Shown here: one piece after another, positions 26,443 to 35,413 of the stretch
Position numbering within the stretch: position 1 is the stretch's first letter
Layout of the letters: the number at the start of each line of letters is the position of its first letter
Source of the DNA: Allosphingosinicella deserti
Lineage (GTDB): Bacteria > Pseudomonadota > Alphaproteobacteria > Sphingomonadales > Sphingomonadaceae
Length of the DNA: 64,000 nucleotides
NCBI RefSeq assembly: GCF_003012735.1
Contig: NZ_PXYI01000006.1
Span: forward strand, 1-64,000
Direction: 5' to 3'
Notes under the pieces: generated by a model
The model's input: the letters and a program-made list of their open reading frames with translations, nothing else
The model's database searches: none
What the model was told of the DNA's origin: nothing
Program-made: the position numbers and the translations under genes

Positions 26443-26891
26443 AGCACCTGGCCCCAGTAAGCGACATCTTCCTTCTGGGCGACTTCGGGCCATTGGGAGA
26501 CGCATGTGTTGACGAATTTACGCGCCATCCGGCCCGAGGAGGAGAGTTTCTGGGTATTGGCGATCGAATCGATCCACAAGGTATGCACCCCCATCATCCG
26601 CCCGAGCAGCATGAACGCGAGCATCGGCGCAGAGCCGGTGGTGACGATCACCTTCGGCCGCTCCTTCACCATCACCTTGAGCGCGCGCCAGAAGATCTTT
26701 CCGAACGGTTTCACGTCGAAGCGCGAGGCATCGGGAACGATATAGAGCCGTGCGCCGCCGAGATTGTCGACATGCCCCTCGAAGGTGGAGACGTAGGATA
26801 CGTCGAAGTCGTCGAACGCGCGGCGCATGCGCAGTAACTGCGTCCAGTGCCCGCCGCCCGACGCGACCGCGAGCAGTTTCGGCCGGCTCAC
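26439..26891 (-). CDS. PssD/Alg14-like glycosyltransferase subunit
   Basis: 150-residue Alg14-family protein: LLAVASGGGHWTQLLRMRRAF at the N-terminus (acceptor-side Rossmann loop), VSYVSTFEGHVDN, PKVIVTTGSAPMLAFMLLGRMMG and LWIDSIANTQKLSSSGRMA. This subunit anchors the catalytic PssE-like partner at the membrane and binds the lipid acceptor. GTG 26891 is the start; its ribosome site is weak. The two genes overlap by four bases and form a compact operon behind TTGCACTGCGGAA at 26917-26929, another copy of the recurring promoter-region motif. Confidence 0.88.
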   Translation of the reverse strand: MSRPKLLAVASGGGHWTQLLRMRRAFDDFDVSYVSTFEGHVDNLGGARLYIVPDASRFDVKPFGKIFWRALKVMVKERPKVIVTTGSAPMLAFMLLGRMMGVHTLWIDSIANTQKLSSSGRMARKFVNTCVSQWPEVAQKEDVAYWGQVL

Positions 26892-27457
26892 GGCCGTAAT
26901 CTCGCCATGCGCAGTGTTGCACTGCGGAAGGCCATGCTTCTAATCTCCATCGGATCCCCGGATAGTTGCGCGCTGCACGCGATGACCAGCGGGTGATTCC
27001 TCGCGTATCCCGTGCTGCAGCGCAACCGCATTCTGTTCGAGACGTGAGAACGCAGCCGTGCACGCGTGGGTGTCCCATCGCTGATCCTGAACGAAGCGAT
27101 CAGCATGGCACGACGAACCGAGACGGAGTTGAGGCAAGCCGAAGCGAACCGAGGTTAAGCGCAATCGGTTGGAAACTTGCTCCGATCTGGCGAAAAAAAT
27201 TATCAGCAAGCTCCTCTCGCTCGCCAAGCACCAGCGTAAATCCGCCATTTTCCCGCTTCGCTACGGTGGCGCAGACCGGAAGAGCTGGTCTGCAACCAAT
27301 CCCGATCGCACCGCCGCCCTGCCGGGGCGACACGCCGCTCCGGTGACGCCAAGACGGCGGTCGGGCCTTGTGCCCAATCTCCTTTCGTGCTCAAGACGCT
27401 GTATGCTGCGCCGCAGAAGAGTGTCCTGCTGCGCTGCAGCGATAAAAAGGGACAGTG
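26892..27457. other. Intergenic region between divergent PssDE and galU genes
   Basis: No convincing gene is seen in these 566 bases; open frames here show no familiar motifs. It holds TTGCACTGCGGAA (26917-26929) next to the PssD start, an AT-richer segment around 27190-27210, and GCTGCGCTGCAGC (27428-27440) just before the AAGGGA ribosome site of galU. Both divergent promoters are probably in it. Confidence 0.5.
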
Positions 27458-28396
27458 ATGGCAATCAAACCTGTTCGCAAGGCAGTCTTTCCCGTGGGTG
27501 GGCTTGGAACCCGCTTTCTTCCCGCGACGAAGGCCGTGCCGAAGGAGATGCTTCCGGTCGTTGACCGGCCGCTGATCCAATATGCGGTCGAAGAAGCAAT
27601 CGAGGCGGGGATCGAGCAGATGATCTTCGTTACCGCACGCGGCAAGACCGCGATCGAAGACCATTTCGACGTCGCCTTCGAGCTCGAGGCGACGATGCGC
27701 GAGCGCGGCAAGTCGCTCGGGCTGCTCGACGGCTCGCGTCTCAATCCGGGCGCGATCGCCTATGTCCGGCAGCAGGAGCCGATGGGCCTGGGCCACGCGG
27801 TGTGGTGCGCGCGCGACATCGTCGGCGACGAGCCGTTCGCGGTGCTGCTCGCCGACGATCTGATGGTCGGCACGCCCGGCTGCCTTCGCCAGATGGTGGA
27901 TGCCTATAACCGGACGGGCGGCAATCTGCTCTGCGCCGAGATCGTGCCCGACGATCAGACCCATCGCTACGGAATCATCACGCCCGGCCAGCGGGACGGT
28001 GCCCTCACCGAAGTGAAGGGTCTCGTCGAGAAGCCTGCTCCGGGCACCGCGCCGTCCAATCTCTCCGTCATCGGCCGCTACATCCTGCAGCCGCAGGTGA
28101 TGCAGATCCTCTCGGGTCAGCAGAAGGGGGCCGGCGGCGAGATCCAGCTTACCGATGCGATGGCGCAGCTGATCGGCAGCCAGCCGTTCCACGGGTTGAC
28201 CTTTGCCGGGACGCGCTACGATTGCGGCGACAAAGCCGGTTTCCTCCACGCCAACCTCGCCCTCGCGCTCGAGCGCGAGGAAATCAGTGCGGAAGTGGAG
28301 CGGTTCGCCCGGGCCCTGCTCGCCGAACGCGGAGCGGTCCGTGCCGCCGCCGCCGTTGCCAATGACGAAGAAGGGAGTGTCGCATGCGTATCGTGA
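27458..28396 (+). CDS. galU: UTP-glucose-1-phosphate uridylyltransferase
   Basis: Makes UDP-glucose from UTP and glucose-1-phosphate, the donor for EPS glucose and the substrate of Ugd encoded next. The nucleotidyltransferase signature AVFPVGGLGTRFLPATKAVPKEMLPVVDRP (residues 10-39) has the G-x-G-T-R-x-L-P-A-T-K loop; AVLLADDL carries the metal-binding aspartates; EKPAPG and GGEIQLTDA are further family motifs. 312 aa, normal for GalU. ATG 27458 with AAGGGA upstream is preferred over GTG 27455. It overlaps ugd by 13 bases. Confidence 0.97.
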   Translation: MAIKPVRKAVFPVGGLGTRFLPATKAVPKEMLPVVDRPLIQYAVEEAIEAGIEQMIFVTARGKTAIEDHFDVAFELEATMRERGKSLGLLDGSRLNPGAIAYVRQQEPMGLGHAVWCARDIVGDEPFAVLLADDLMVGTPGCLRQMVDAYNRTGGNLLCAEIVPDDQTHRYGIITPGQRDGALTEVKGLVEKPAPGTAPSNLSVIGRYILQPQVMQILSGQQKGAGGEIQLTDAMAQLIGSQPFHGLTFAGTRYDCGDKAGFLHANLALALEREEISAEVERFARALLAERGAVRAAAAVANDEEGSVACVS

Positions 28397-29727
28397 TGAT
28401 CGGATCGGGCTATGTCGGCCTGGTGTCGGGCGCCTGCCTGGCGGACTTCGGCCATCAGGTGGTCTGCATCGACAAGGACGAGAGCAAGATCTCTCGCCTG
28501 CGCGAAGGCAAGATCCCGATCTATGAGCCGGGCCTCGAGGATCTGGTTGCCCGCAACGTCGCGGCCGGTCGGCTGTCCTTCTCGACCGACCTTGCTCAGC
28601 CGGTCTGGGATGCGGATTGCGTCTTCATCGCGGTCGGCACGCCGGCACGCCGTGGCGACGGTCATGCCGATCTGTCCTACGTCCATGCCGCGGCCGCCGA
28701 GATTGCGCCCTGGCTGACCGGATTTACGGTGGTCGTCACCAAATCGACCGTCCCGGTCGGAACCGGCGACGAGGTCGAGCGGATCCTGCGGGATGCCAAT
28801 CCGAAAGCGGATGTCGCGGTCGCATCCAATCCCGAATTCCTGCGCGAAGGCGCTGCGATCGAGGATTTCAAGCGCCCGGATCGAATCGTCATCGGCATCG
28901 AGGACGATCGTGCCCGTCCGGTGCTGGAGGAAGTCTACCGCCCGCTCTACCTCAATCAGTCGCCGATCCTGTTCACCGGCCGTCGCACCAGCGAGCTGAT
29001 CAAATATGCCGCCAATGCCTTCCTCGCGATGAAGATCACCTTCATCAACGAGGTCGCCGAATTGTGCGAGCGGGTCGGTGCCGACGTGCAGGAAGTCGCG
29101 CGCGGAATCGGGCTCGACAACCGCATCGGACGCAAGTTCCTCCATGCCGGCCCAGGCTATGGCGGTTCCTGCTTCCCCAAGGATACGCTTGCCCTGGTGA
29201 AGACCGCCGAGGATGCCGGTGCCCCGATCCGGCTGATCGAAACCACGGTCGCGGTCAACGACACGCGCAAGCGTGCGATGGGCCGCAAGATCATTGCCGC
29301 GTGCGGCGGATCGGTGCGCGGCAAGACCATCGCGGTGCTTGGCCTGACCTTCAAGCCGAACACCGACGACATGCGCGATGCGCCGGCGCTCGCGATCATC
29401 CAGGCGCTCGAGGATGGCGGTGCCACCGTGCGCGCCTACGATCCGGAAGGCATGGAGGCGGCCAAGTCGATGCTTCCGACCGTCGCGTTCGCAAGCTCGC
29501 CTTACGATGCGGCAGAAGGCGCATCGGCGGCGGTGATCGTCACCGAATGGGACGCGTTCCGAGCGCTCGATCTGCGCCGCCTGCGCGGCCTGATGGTCGG
29601 CGATGCCCTGGTCGATCTGCGCAACATCTACCAGACTGAGGCCGTCGAGGCCGCCGGCTTCGTCCACACCAGCGTTGGTCGCGGCTTGCAGCCGGTGCCG
29701 AACGAAGTGGACATCGCCGCCGAATAA
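28384..29727 (+). CDS. ugd: UDP-glucose 6-dehydrogenase
   Basis: NAD-dependent four-electron oxidation of UDP-glucose to UDP-glucuronate, the expected donor for the PssDE-like pair. N-terminal Rossmann fold MRIVMIGSGYVGLVSGACLADFGH; VTKSTVPVGTGDEV; NPEFLREGAAIEDF; ELIKYAANAFLAMKITFINE; catalytic cysteine in GPGYGGSCFPKDTLAL; C-terminal domain LGLTFKPNTDDMRDAP. 447 aa, full length. ATG 28384 has AAGGGAG and lies within the end of galU, so the two are co-translated. A long hairpin follows the stop. Confidence 0.97.
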   Translation: MRIVMIGSGYVGLVSGACLADFGHQVVCIDKDESKISRLREGKIPIYEPGLEDLVARNVAAGRLSFSTDLAQPVWDADCVFIAVGTPARRGDGHADLSYVHAAAAEIAPWLTGFTVVVTKSTVPVGTGDEVERILRDANPKADVAVASNPEFLREGAAIEDFKRPDRIVIGIEDDRARPVLEEVYRPLYLNQSPILFTGRRTSELIKYAANAFLAMKITFINEVAELCERVGADVQEVARGIGLDNRIGRKFLHAGPGYGGSCFPKDTLALVKTAEDAGAPIRLIETTVAVNDTRKRAMGRKIIAACGGSVRGKTIAVLGLTFKPNTDDMRDAPALAIIQALEDGGATVRAYDPEGMEAAKSMLPTVAFASSPYDAAEGASAAVIVTEWDAFRALDLRRLRGLMVGDALVDLRNIYQTEAVEAAGFVHTSVGRGLQPVPNEVDIAAE

Positions 29728-29752
29728 AACACCACGATTCGCGGACGCGTTT

Positions 29753-29813
29753 GCGCCCGCTCCGGCTTTCGCTCTCTGCCAGGACGGTGGAGAGGGAAGG
29801 CGGGAGCGGGCGC
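29753..29813 (+). terminator. Long stem-loop after ugd
   Basis: Perfect 11-base arms GCGCCCGCTCC (29753-29763) and GGAGCGGGCGC (29803-29813) enclose a second short CTCTC/GAGAG pairing; TTTCG follows. It begins 25 bases after the ugd stop. The T-run is short, so termination efficiency is uncertain. From 29814 to 30136 I see no gene or clear signal. Confidence 0.6.
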
Positions 29814-30136
29814 TTTCGTGTGGGCGAGATGCCGGCGATCGCTCGGACGACTGCAGGCCTGTGGTCGCTTCGGCCGAGAGCCTCCCCAGCCTGGTGGGGC
29901 GGGTTGCCCCAGCAGAAGCCGGACGGGCTCAAAAAGCCACTCGCCTGCGAGGGCCGAGGGAATGCGGCTGCTCGATAGCCGGGTGGCGCCCTCAGGAGAC
30001 TTCCCCTCCGCAGCTGGCACAGCTCGGCCAAGCCTCCGGCAGGCCGACGCACCTGCTGGTGAGGATCTACTTGCCGACAGACCTGGGCGGGAAGGGACGA
30101 TACGTGTCGCCTGAACGCTCGCGAGGGTATCCCCGC

Positions 30137-31528
30137 TCAATAGGCGTTGCGGTGGACCAGCACGGCGAGGGTGCGACCGAGAATGCTGATGTCGCGCAGC
30201 AGGCTCCAGCCCTGCATATATTCGAGATCGGCTTCCAGACGATTGAGGATGTCGCGGCGATGCTCGGTCGCACCCCTGAACCCACGGACCTGCGCGAGCC
30301 CGGTAATGCCCGGCTTGAGCGCATGGCGGTGCCAATATTGGCGGTCAACGCGCCAGAAGAGCTCGTCGCCGGCAAGCGAGCCGAGCGCGTGGGGGCGGGG
30401 TCCGACGAGGCTCATCTCGCCGAGCAGCACGTTGAGCAGCTGCGGCAGTTCGTCGATGCTGGTCTTGCGGATAAGACGGCCGACGCGGGTGATCCGATCG
30501 TCGTCCCGGCGCGCGGAGCGGTTGCCGGACGCGTCGGCGCTCTCGACCCGCATGCTGCGGAACTTGTAGATGTGGAAGATGCGGTTGCCGCGGCCCATCC
30601 GCTCCTGCCGGAAGAACACCGGCCCGGGGCTGTCCAGCCGGATCGCGATCGCAACCAGGATCATCAGCGGCGCAAGAGCGATCAGCACCGGGACGGTGAG
30701 AGCGATGTCGAGGGCGCGCTTTTTGGCGCGATTGGCAAGGTTCAAGGGGCCTCTCGATACGACGACGGTGGCTACCCCGCTGAGCTGCTGGATGGCGAGA
30801 GGGCCGAGCTCGCTGAGCTCGGGCACGACGATCTCGCCCTGGATATTGGCCCCCTTCAAAACCTGCGCCCATTCCGTCTTGCGATCGGGGGCGCAACTGA
30901 TGATCACCCGATCATAGTGGCGCAGCACCATTGCCAGCCGGTTCAGCATGTAGGGATCGTCGATGTCCGACCGCAGCGCGGACGAACCGGCATCGATGAC
31001 GGCGCTGCCGCGATAGGCGTCCGGCACGGGGCCGCCGTCGACGATCACGAGCTCCGCGCGCAGCGAGTTGCCCCAGGTCCGTCGAACGAGGTGGCAGATG
31101 AGCACGCGCTGACTAACGGCGAGCACTGCCGAAGCAAGGATCCCGGTGGAAAGCGCAAGCCGTGGCAGTTGGCCCGTGACCTTCAACGAGAAGACGGCGA
31201 GCAGGAAGATGAGCATGGTGGCGGCAAGCGAGAGGATCGCCTGGCGCACGCTGGCAGTGGCGCTGGTCAGGACCTTGGGATTGAAGGCCTGATTCTGGAA
31301 CGCGATCGCGAGATAGACCAGCACGCCGCCGAGGAACGAGGTCCAGACTCCTTCGGACACCGATCCGGCTTGGGCGATGTGAAGTCCGACCATCAGCCCG
31401 ACGAGCAGCGCCAGCACGTCGGCACCGATCAGCGAAAGGCAGAGAGAGACCCTGAGATTCCGCCGTGCCGCAGGTGCGAACCCGGTCCGGTGCAACTGAT
31501 TCTGGATCGCCAAGTCAACCTTAGACAC
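30137..31528 (-). CDS. EPS polyprenyl glycosylphosphotransferase (initiating sugar transferase)
   Basis: Starts repeat-unit assembly by moving a sugar-1-phosphate (probably glucose) from its UDP donor to undecaprenyl phosphate. 463 aa: four N-terminal membrane helices (~28-135), a CoA-binding-like cytoplasmic region, a fifth membrane segment ([27 protein letters not shown]) and the catalytic bacterial sugar transferase domain with [22 protein letters not shown], the [21 protein letters not shown] motif and [12 protein letters not shown]. WcaJ/GelB type. GTG 31528 has AAAGGG upstream; longer starts at 31564 and 31621 lack good sites. Far from the main operon but functionally its first enzyme. 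Confidence 0.93.
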   Translation of the reverse strand: MSKVDLAIQNQLHRTGFAPAARRNLRVSLCLSLIGADVLALLVGLMVGLHIAQAGSVSEGVWTSFLGGVLVYLAIAFQNQAFNPKVLTSATASVRQAILSLAATMLIFLLAVFSLKVTGQLPRLALSTGILASAVLAVSQRVLICHLVRRTWGNSLRAELVIVDGGPVPDAYRGSAVIDAGSSALRSDIDDPYMLNRLAMVLRHYDRVIISCAPDRKTEWAQVLKGANIQGEIVVPELSELGPLAIQQLSGVATVVVSRGPLNLANRAKKRALDIALTVPVLIALAPLMILVAIAIRLDSPGPVFFRQERMGRGNRIFHIYKFRSMRVESADASGNRSARRDDDRITRVGRLIRKTSIDELPQLLNVLLGEMSLVGPRPHALGSLAGDELFWRVDRQYWHRHALKPGITGLAQVRGFRGATEHRRDILNRLEADLEYMQGWSLLRDISILGRTLAVLVHRNAY

Positions 31529-31804
31529 GCGGCACCCTTTACTCTGTGACGCAACTGAAACCATGGCCCCGAAGCCTTCCAGCCGCAGCGCCGCAATCCT
31601 TTGTTGCGTCGCAGCAGCCACAATCGATCGGGAAAGGCAAGGCGTCTGCGACGCAAAGCGCGTCGTTCTGAGACGATACGTGCTGGAGAAGGGACTCTCC
31701 GAAATGGAGTCGGCAGCTCGCCCGGCGCAAGCGAAAGGCCCGAACTTCGCCGAATGATCAGCGGGTTCGGCGGCGCAACGTCGCGGACACCTGTGGAAAT
31801 ACTT
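31529..31804. other. Upstream region of the sugar transferase gene
   Basis: A 276-base gap with no gene that I can support. It contains TGCTGCGACGCAACAA on the minus strand (31601-31616), resembling the GCTGCGCTGCAGC before galU, and a small dyad CGACGC/GCGTCG at 31649-31665. The sugar transferase promoter is presumably here. Confidence 0.4.
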
Positions 31805-32044
31805 CTAGATCAATGCGTTGACTAGAAAATACACGATTGCTGTAAGGGCCAGAAGGAGAATCACAGGTCCAGAAAGCCTCGAGATCAGCTGGACGCCGTG
31901 CTCGGCATCATCCGCCGACAGGTTCCAGGGCTCTCGGCGCGTGTGAAGCGCCTTCGGTAACCCGGCGGTTCCAAGCCCCGCCAATGGCGGCTTCACCGCT
32001 TGTGCGTCCGGAGGGCCCAACGGGCCTCGCGATCCTTCGGCCAT
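31805..32044 (-). CDS. Small protein with a C-terminal membrane helix
   Basis: 79 residues, unrecognised. A polar, proline-containing N-terminus is followed by one clear hydrophobic helix (VILLLALTAIVYFLVNALI) running to the C-terminus, so it would be tail-anchored in the inner membrane. ATG 32044 has AGAGGA five bases upstream, which supports translation. It stands alone between the sugar transferase and the WYL regulator. Function unknown; a short false open frame remains possible. Confidence 0.55.
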   Translation of the reverse strand: MAEGSRGPLGPPDAQAVKPPLAGLGTAGLPKALHTRREPWNLSADDAEHGVQLISRLSGPVILLLALTAIVYFLVNALI

Positions 32045-32474
32045 AGCATCCTCTCTGGCGGAACCCCGGATCGGGTTCTCTTGTGCCTAACTCATCCTAC
32101 AACACAGGATGCCTCAATTCGAGTCGTAGTTCCACAGGCCTGTCTTGAAATTGTATTTTTTCTTCAACTCTGTGGTGGATCGGTCTCACCAAGATCCGTG
32201 AGAGGGCACCTAGGTTGCTGCGCAACGCGGGATGGACTGCGGCCTGTTGACGCCGAGTGGCGAAGCCTGGCGCGGCATCGAACGATCATTGGTGTCTCAA
32301 GTGTCTGATAAGTCGTCCTGCGCGGTGTAGACGCGAATCGTCGGATCTTGTCTCTGCCGTGTCGACCAAGGCCATGAAGCGCTCGGGGAGAGCGGCGTTA
32401 CAAGTCCGGGCCGCACAGCATGCTTGCCGTAGCGCATCCGCGTCGAAGCCGCGCACCGCCGCGCATGATCCTTA
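32045..32474. other. Intergenic region of about 430 bases
   Basis: No gene seen. The stretch 32130-32170 is notably AT-rich (TTGAAATTGTATTTTTTCTTCAA), with TTGAA/TTCAA arms at 32146-32169, and GGTTGCTGCGCAACGC lies at 32213-32228. The AT-rich part may be a promoter for the small membrane protein. Confidence 0.35.
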
Positions 32475-33464
32475 CTACCGGTCCTTGGCGGGCGCGCAGT
32501 CATCGGCTTCTGCGTACAGTTTCTGCACGCGCGCGGCCCGCTCGGCCAGTTCGGTTCTCAGCGCTTGCGGCGCTATGACTTCGATCTCGTCGCCGAAGCC
32601 CAAGAGCAGGCCGGCGGCAAAACCTATGCTTTCGATGGGAATTGTCGCCTCGCGCCAGCCATCCGCGTCCGGCGCGGCCGCACGCAGGGGCTCAGCGATG
32701 TCGGCACCGAGCCGGTCGATGCGATCGAAGCTGCTCGGGGCGGCGCGGAGCCGGGCTTGCTCTCGGCGGAGCCCCTTTTCGAACCGCGCAATCGCTTTCG
32801 ACCAATAATCGGCGAGATCGAAATCCCGCGGGCGCTCGAACGTCTCGTCGAGCAGGGCGGCCTCGCGGACCGCCGACAGGCGGAAGGTGCGCGGCGCGGT
32901 CCTTGTCTTCGCCACCAGATACCATTGCCCACCCTTCACGACCAGTCCGAGCGGTTCGACGATCACGGCGCTCACGCGCTCCCAGCCTTCATAATCGAGC
33001 CGCAGACGGCGCCCGCTCCACACGGCCTCCGCGATCAACGGCAGATGCGGTGCCGGTCGGGCGCGCCGATACCAGTCGAGCGGATCAAGGTGGAATCGGT
33101 CGGCGACCCGCTGCGCTTCTGCCCGCTCCGCGTCGCTGAGGCCGGCGAGCAGCTTGGCGCGTGCGCCGTGCGCAGCGCCGCTGAGCCCGAGATCGGCTGC
33201 GACGAGGGGTATGCCGGCCAGCAGCAAGGCTTCCGACTCGCCGGTGGTGAGGCCGGTGATCTGGGTGCGAAATGTGTCGAGGAGAGCGAAGCCTCCGTCA
33301 CGGCCGCGATCCGCGTAGACCGGGATTCCCGCGGCACTGAGTTCGTCGATGTCGCGGTAGATCGTCCGCTTCGACACTTCGAGCTTTTCCGCGAGCGCCC
33401 GCGCGGTCACCCGTCCGCCGAGTTGCAGCCTGATCAGGATGGTAAGCAGTCGGCTGGCGCGCAT
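32475..33464 (-). CDS. WYL-domain transcriptional regulator (YafY family)
   Basis: 329 aa with the three usual parts: an N-terminal winged helix-turn-helix (RLLTILIRLQLGGRVTARALAEKLEVSKRTIYRDIDELSAAGIPVYADRG, residues 5-54), a WYL ligand-sensing domain (about 140-210; the signature appears as GQWYLVAKTR) and a C-terminal WCX extension. Proteins of this family usually repress the divergent operon and respond to nucleic-acid or small-molecule ligands. The gene faces the 33542-35359 operon across 77 bases containing a 25-base dyad, which is its likely operator and would also control the regulator itself. Confidence 0.92.
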   Translation of the reverse strand: MRASRLLTILIRLQLGGRVTARALAEKLEVSKRTIYRDIDELSAAGIPVYADRGRDGGFALLDTFRTQITGLTTGESEALLLAGIPLVAADLGLSGAAHGARAKLLAGLSDAERAEAQRVADRFHLDPLDWYRRARPAPHLPLIAEAVWSGRRLRLDYEGWERVSAVIVEPLGLVVKGGQWYLVAKTRTAPRTFRLSAVREAALLDETFERPRDFDLADYWSKAIARFEKGLRREQARLRAAPSSFDRIDRLGADIAEPLRAAAPDADGWREATIPIESIGFAAGLLLGFGDEIEVIAPQALRTELAERAARVQKLYAEADDCAPAKDR

Positions 33465-33482
33465 TTTTTTGTCTCGCCATCA

Positions 33483-33507
33483 ATAGGTGACATTCCGTGT
33501 CATCTAT
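33483..33507. promoter_or_regulatory. 25-bp dyad operator between WYL regulator and divergent operon
   Basis: ATAGGTGACA (33483-33492), spacer TTCCG and TGTCATCTAT (33498-33507): the arms match at 9 of 10 positions. It lies 18 bases upstream of the regulator start and 34 bases before the divergent GTG, a standard autoregulatory position. The TGACA/TGTCA core resembles sites of other YafY-type repressors. Confidence 0.75.
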
Positions 33508-33541
33508 ACGGCCGTACAGCAACTCCCAAGGGAGATGCAGC

Positions 33542-34122
33542 GTGCCTGATCCATTCCAGCTTCAACGCCGTCATGTCATCCACGGTGCCGCCTTTGTGGC
33601 TCTTGCCCCGGTGCTTGCGGCGAGGCCGGCCGAGGCGTTCAAGGGTGCCTCGCCAGGGAATTCGATTTCCTGCACGGCCGCTGGCGAGTTCGCCACCGCA
33701 AGCTGCGGACGCGTCTGGAGGGGGCGCGCGACTGGTTCGAATTCCCCGGCACCCTGGACGTCAAACCGGTCCTCGGCGGCCACGGCAATGTCGACGAGAA
33801 TGTTCTGGACGATCCGGCGGGCCGCTATCTGGCGACGTCGCTGCGGGTGTTCGATCCCCGCACCGGGACGTGGTCGATATACTGGGTGGACGAACGCGTT
33901 CCCGGCCTCGGCACGCCGGTGATCGGACGCTTCGACGCAAGGACCGGACGCTTCTACGCGGACGAGAGCTTCGAGGGGCGACCGATCGCCGTTCGCTTCA
34001 CCTACGAGGATGTGCGTCCCGGACGCGCCCGCTGGGCTCAGGCCTTTTCCGCCGATGGGGGCAAAGGGTGGGAGACGAACTGGATCATGGATTTCGAACG
34101 CGACCAGGAGAGTGCAGGATGA
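33542..34122 (+). pseudogene. Exported protein of unknown function, frameshifted
   Basis: GTG 33542 with AAGGGAG upstream opens a signal-like sequence (QRRHVIHGAAFVALAPVLAA, possibly Tat because of the RR). At about 33655 the reading must change frame: from 33658 on, another frame gives EFDFLHGRWRVRHRKLRTRL and then FDPRTGTWSIYWVDERVPG...GWETNWIMDFERD to the stop at 34122. This second part aligns along its whole length with the next gene (GRWRVRHRKLR, DPATGLWSIWWFDTRV, QAFSADGG, WETNW), so it is real coding sequence. One missing base in the GGG run near 33655 explains it. No ATG/GTG/TTG precedes residue FDPRTG in the second frame. Mutation or sequencing error. Confidence 0.65.
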
Positions 34123-34595
34123 TCGGACACGAGGGCATGCACGCATTCGCGTTCCAAACCGGCCGGTGGCGGGTGCGGCACAGGAAGCTCAGGCAACGGC
34201 TGGCCGGCTCGACCGACTGGATTGCGTTCGATGGAACCTGCTCTGCGTGGGAACTCCTCGGCGGCGGCGCCAACGTAGAAGACCAGATGCTGAACGATCC
34301 TGCCGGTCCCTACCGTGCCGCCGCGTTCCGGCGCCTCGATCCGGCGACGGGCCTCTGGTCGATCTGGTGGTTCGATACGCGAGTCTCCGCCATCGACCCC
34401 CCGGTCGTCGGACGGTTCGTCGACGGACTCGGCACCTTTCTCGCCGACGACACGCTTGATGGCAGTCCCATCAAGGTCCGCTTCCTCTGGTCCGATGTCT
34501 CGACCGAGTCCCCACGATGGGAGCAGGCCTTTTCGGCGGATGGCGGCGCACGCTGGGAAACCAACTGGACCATGCAGTTCGAGCGCCTCTCGTGA
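34119..34595 (+). CDS. Protein of unknown function, paralogue of the preceding gene
   Basis: 158-residue cytoplasmic version of the preceding product without a signal peptide. Conserved blocks: FQTGRWRVRHRKLRQRLAG, W..FDGTC, NVEDQMLNDP, RLDPATGLWSIWWFDTRV, VVGRFVDGLGTF and QAFSADGGARWETNWTMQF. The Trp/Phe-rich beta pattern suggests a small barrel (lipocalin- or DUF1579-like), but I do not recognise a named family with confidence. ATG overlaps the upstream stop (ATGA) and CAGGAG lies upstream. Part of the WYL-controlled operon with the NIPSNAP gene, overlapping it by GTGA. Confidence 0.78.
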   Translation: MIGHEGMHAFAFQTGRWRVRHRKLRQRLAGSTDWIAFDGTCSAWELLGGGANVEDQMLNDPAGPYRAAAFRRLDPATGLWSIWWFDTRVSAIDPPVVGRFVDGLGTFLADDTLDGSPIKVRFLWSDVSTESPRWEQAFSADGGARWETNWTMQFERLS

Positions 34596-35359
34596 CCCTG
34601 AGCCGCCGCGATTTCGTGGCGACGATGGCGGCCGTGCCGCTGGCCGCGGCCCAGAAGAGGAAGGAAGACAAAGCGATGGCGGACTCCGCGGCAAACATCG
34701 TCGAGCTGCGTCAGTACACGCTGCGCGGCGGCCAGCGCGACACGTTGATCCGCCTCTTCGAACGCGCCTTCGTGGCACCGCAGGCTGCGGCGAGAGCGCC
34801 GGTGCTCGGCACCTATCGAGACATCGACGACCCGGACCGTTTCGTCTGGCTGCGCGGGTTCGAGGGCATGGTCGAGCGGGGAACGGCGCTGCGAACCTTC
34901 TACGGCGGTTCTGTGTGGCGTGCGCATCGCGACGCAGCCAATGCAACGATGATCGACTCTGACAATGTGCTCCTTCTGCGCCGCCGGAGCGGCTCTGCGG
35001 CCGCTTTGGCCGCGCCCGCTCTGGTCACCGCGACGATCCATTACCTTGGGAGTACGGCGCCCGAGGCGTTTGCGCGCTTCTTCGAAGACCATCTGGCGCC
35101 GTTGCTCGTGGCGGATGGTGCCCGGCCGGTGTGGACGCTCGAAAGCGAGACGGGCCCGAACAGTTTCCCGCCGCTTCCAGTTCGCGAGGGCGAGCCTGTG
35201 TTGGTCTGGTTCGCAGCCTGGCGGACGCGCTCCGATCTCGATCGGTTCGAGCGACGCTGGGCCTCCCGCAGCGGATGGCGCGACTCGGCGAGTGTCGACC
35301 TGTTGCCGGCCCTGATGCGCAAGCCAGAGCGCATCCGCCTTGTCCCCGCGTCAGCCTGA
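34592..35359 (+). CDS. Tat-exported NIPSNAP family protein
   Basis: 255 aa. A twin-arginine type leader (TLSRRDFVATMAAVPLAAAQ) precedes two ferredoxin-like NIPSNAP domains: the first begins IVELRQYTLRGGQRDTLIRLFERAF with DPDRFVWLRGFEGM; the second is near TIHYLGSTAPEAFARFFEDHLAPLL with LVWFAAWRTRSDLDRFERRW. NIPSNAP proteins form dimeric alpha-beta barrels; bacterial ones are mostly uncharacterised and some resemble monooxygenase or dehydratase folds. GTG 34592 overlaps the preceding gene (GTGA). Export through Tat implies that it folds, perhaps with a cofactor, before leaving the cytoplasm. Last gene of the WYL-facing operon. Confidence 0.85.
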   Translation: MTLSRRDFVATMAAVPLAAAQKRKEDKAMADSAANIVELRQYTLRGGQRDTLIRLFERAFVAPQAAARAPVLGTYRDIDDPDRFVWLRGFEGMVERGTALRTFYGGSVWRAHRDAANATMIDSDNVLLLRRRSGSAAALAAPALVTATIHYLGSTAPEAFARFFEDHLAPLLVADGARPVWTLESETGPNSFPPLPVREGEPVLVWFAAWRTRSDLDRFERRWASRSGWRDSASVDLLPALMRKPERIRLVPASA

Positions 35360-35370
35360 CAACGCTGTCA
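35357..35370. promoter_or_regulatory. LacI-type operator upstream of the DUF1080 gene
   Basis: TGACAACGCTGTCA has perfect TGACA/TGTCA arms and a GCT core close to the LacI-family pattern TGAnAGCGCTnnCA. It overlaps the NIPSNAP stop codon and lies 70 bases before the DUF1080 start. A similar site is found at 41054-41067. Confidence 0.5.
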
Positions 35371-35413
35371 TTCTTTGCTGGACCCTCGGAACGGCGCCGG
35401 GCTAGAGACGCTG

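Noticed and set aside
26966-27346. Open frame of 126 codons in the gap before galU
   Set aside because: No ribosome site, no hydrophobic or domain pattern, and biased to Arg/Ser/Pro like other chance frames here.
31805-32474. Possible toxin-antitoxin pair around the small membrane protein
   Set aside because: Only one supportable small protein is present and no partner gene or antisense RNA signal is seen.
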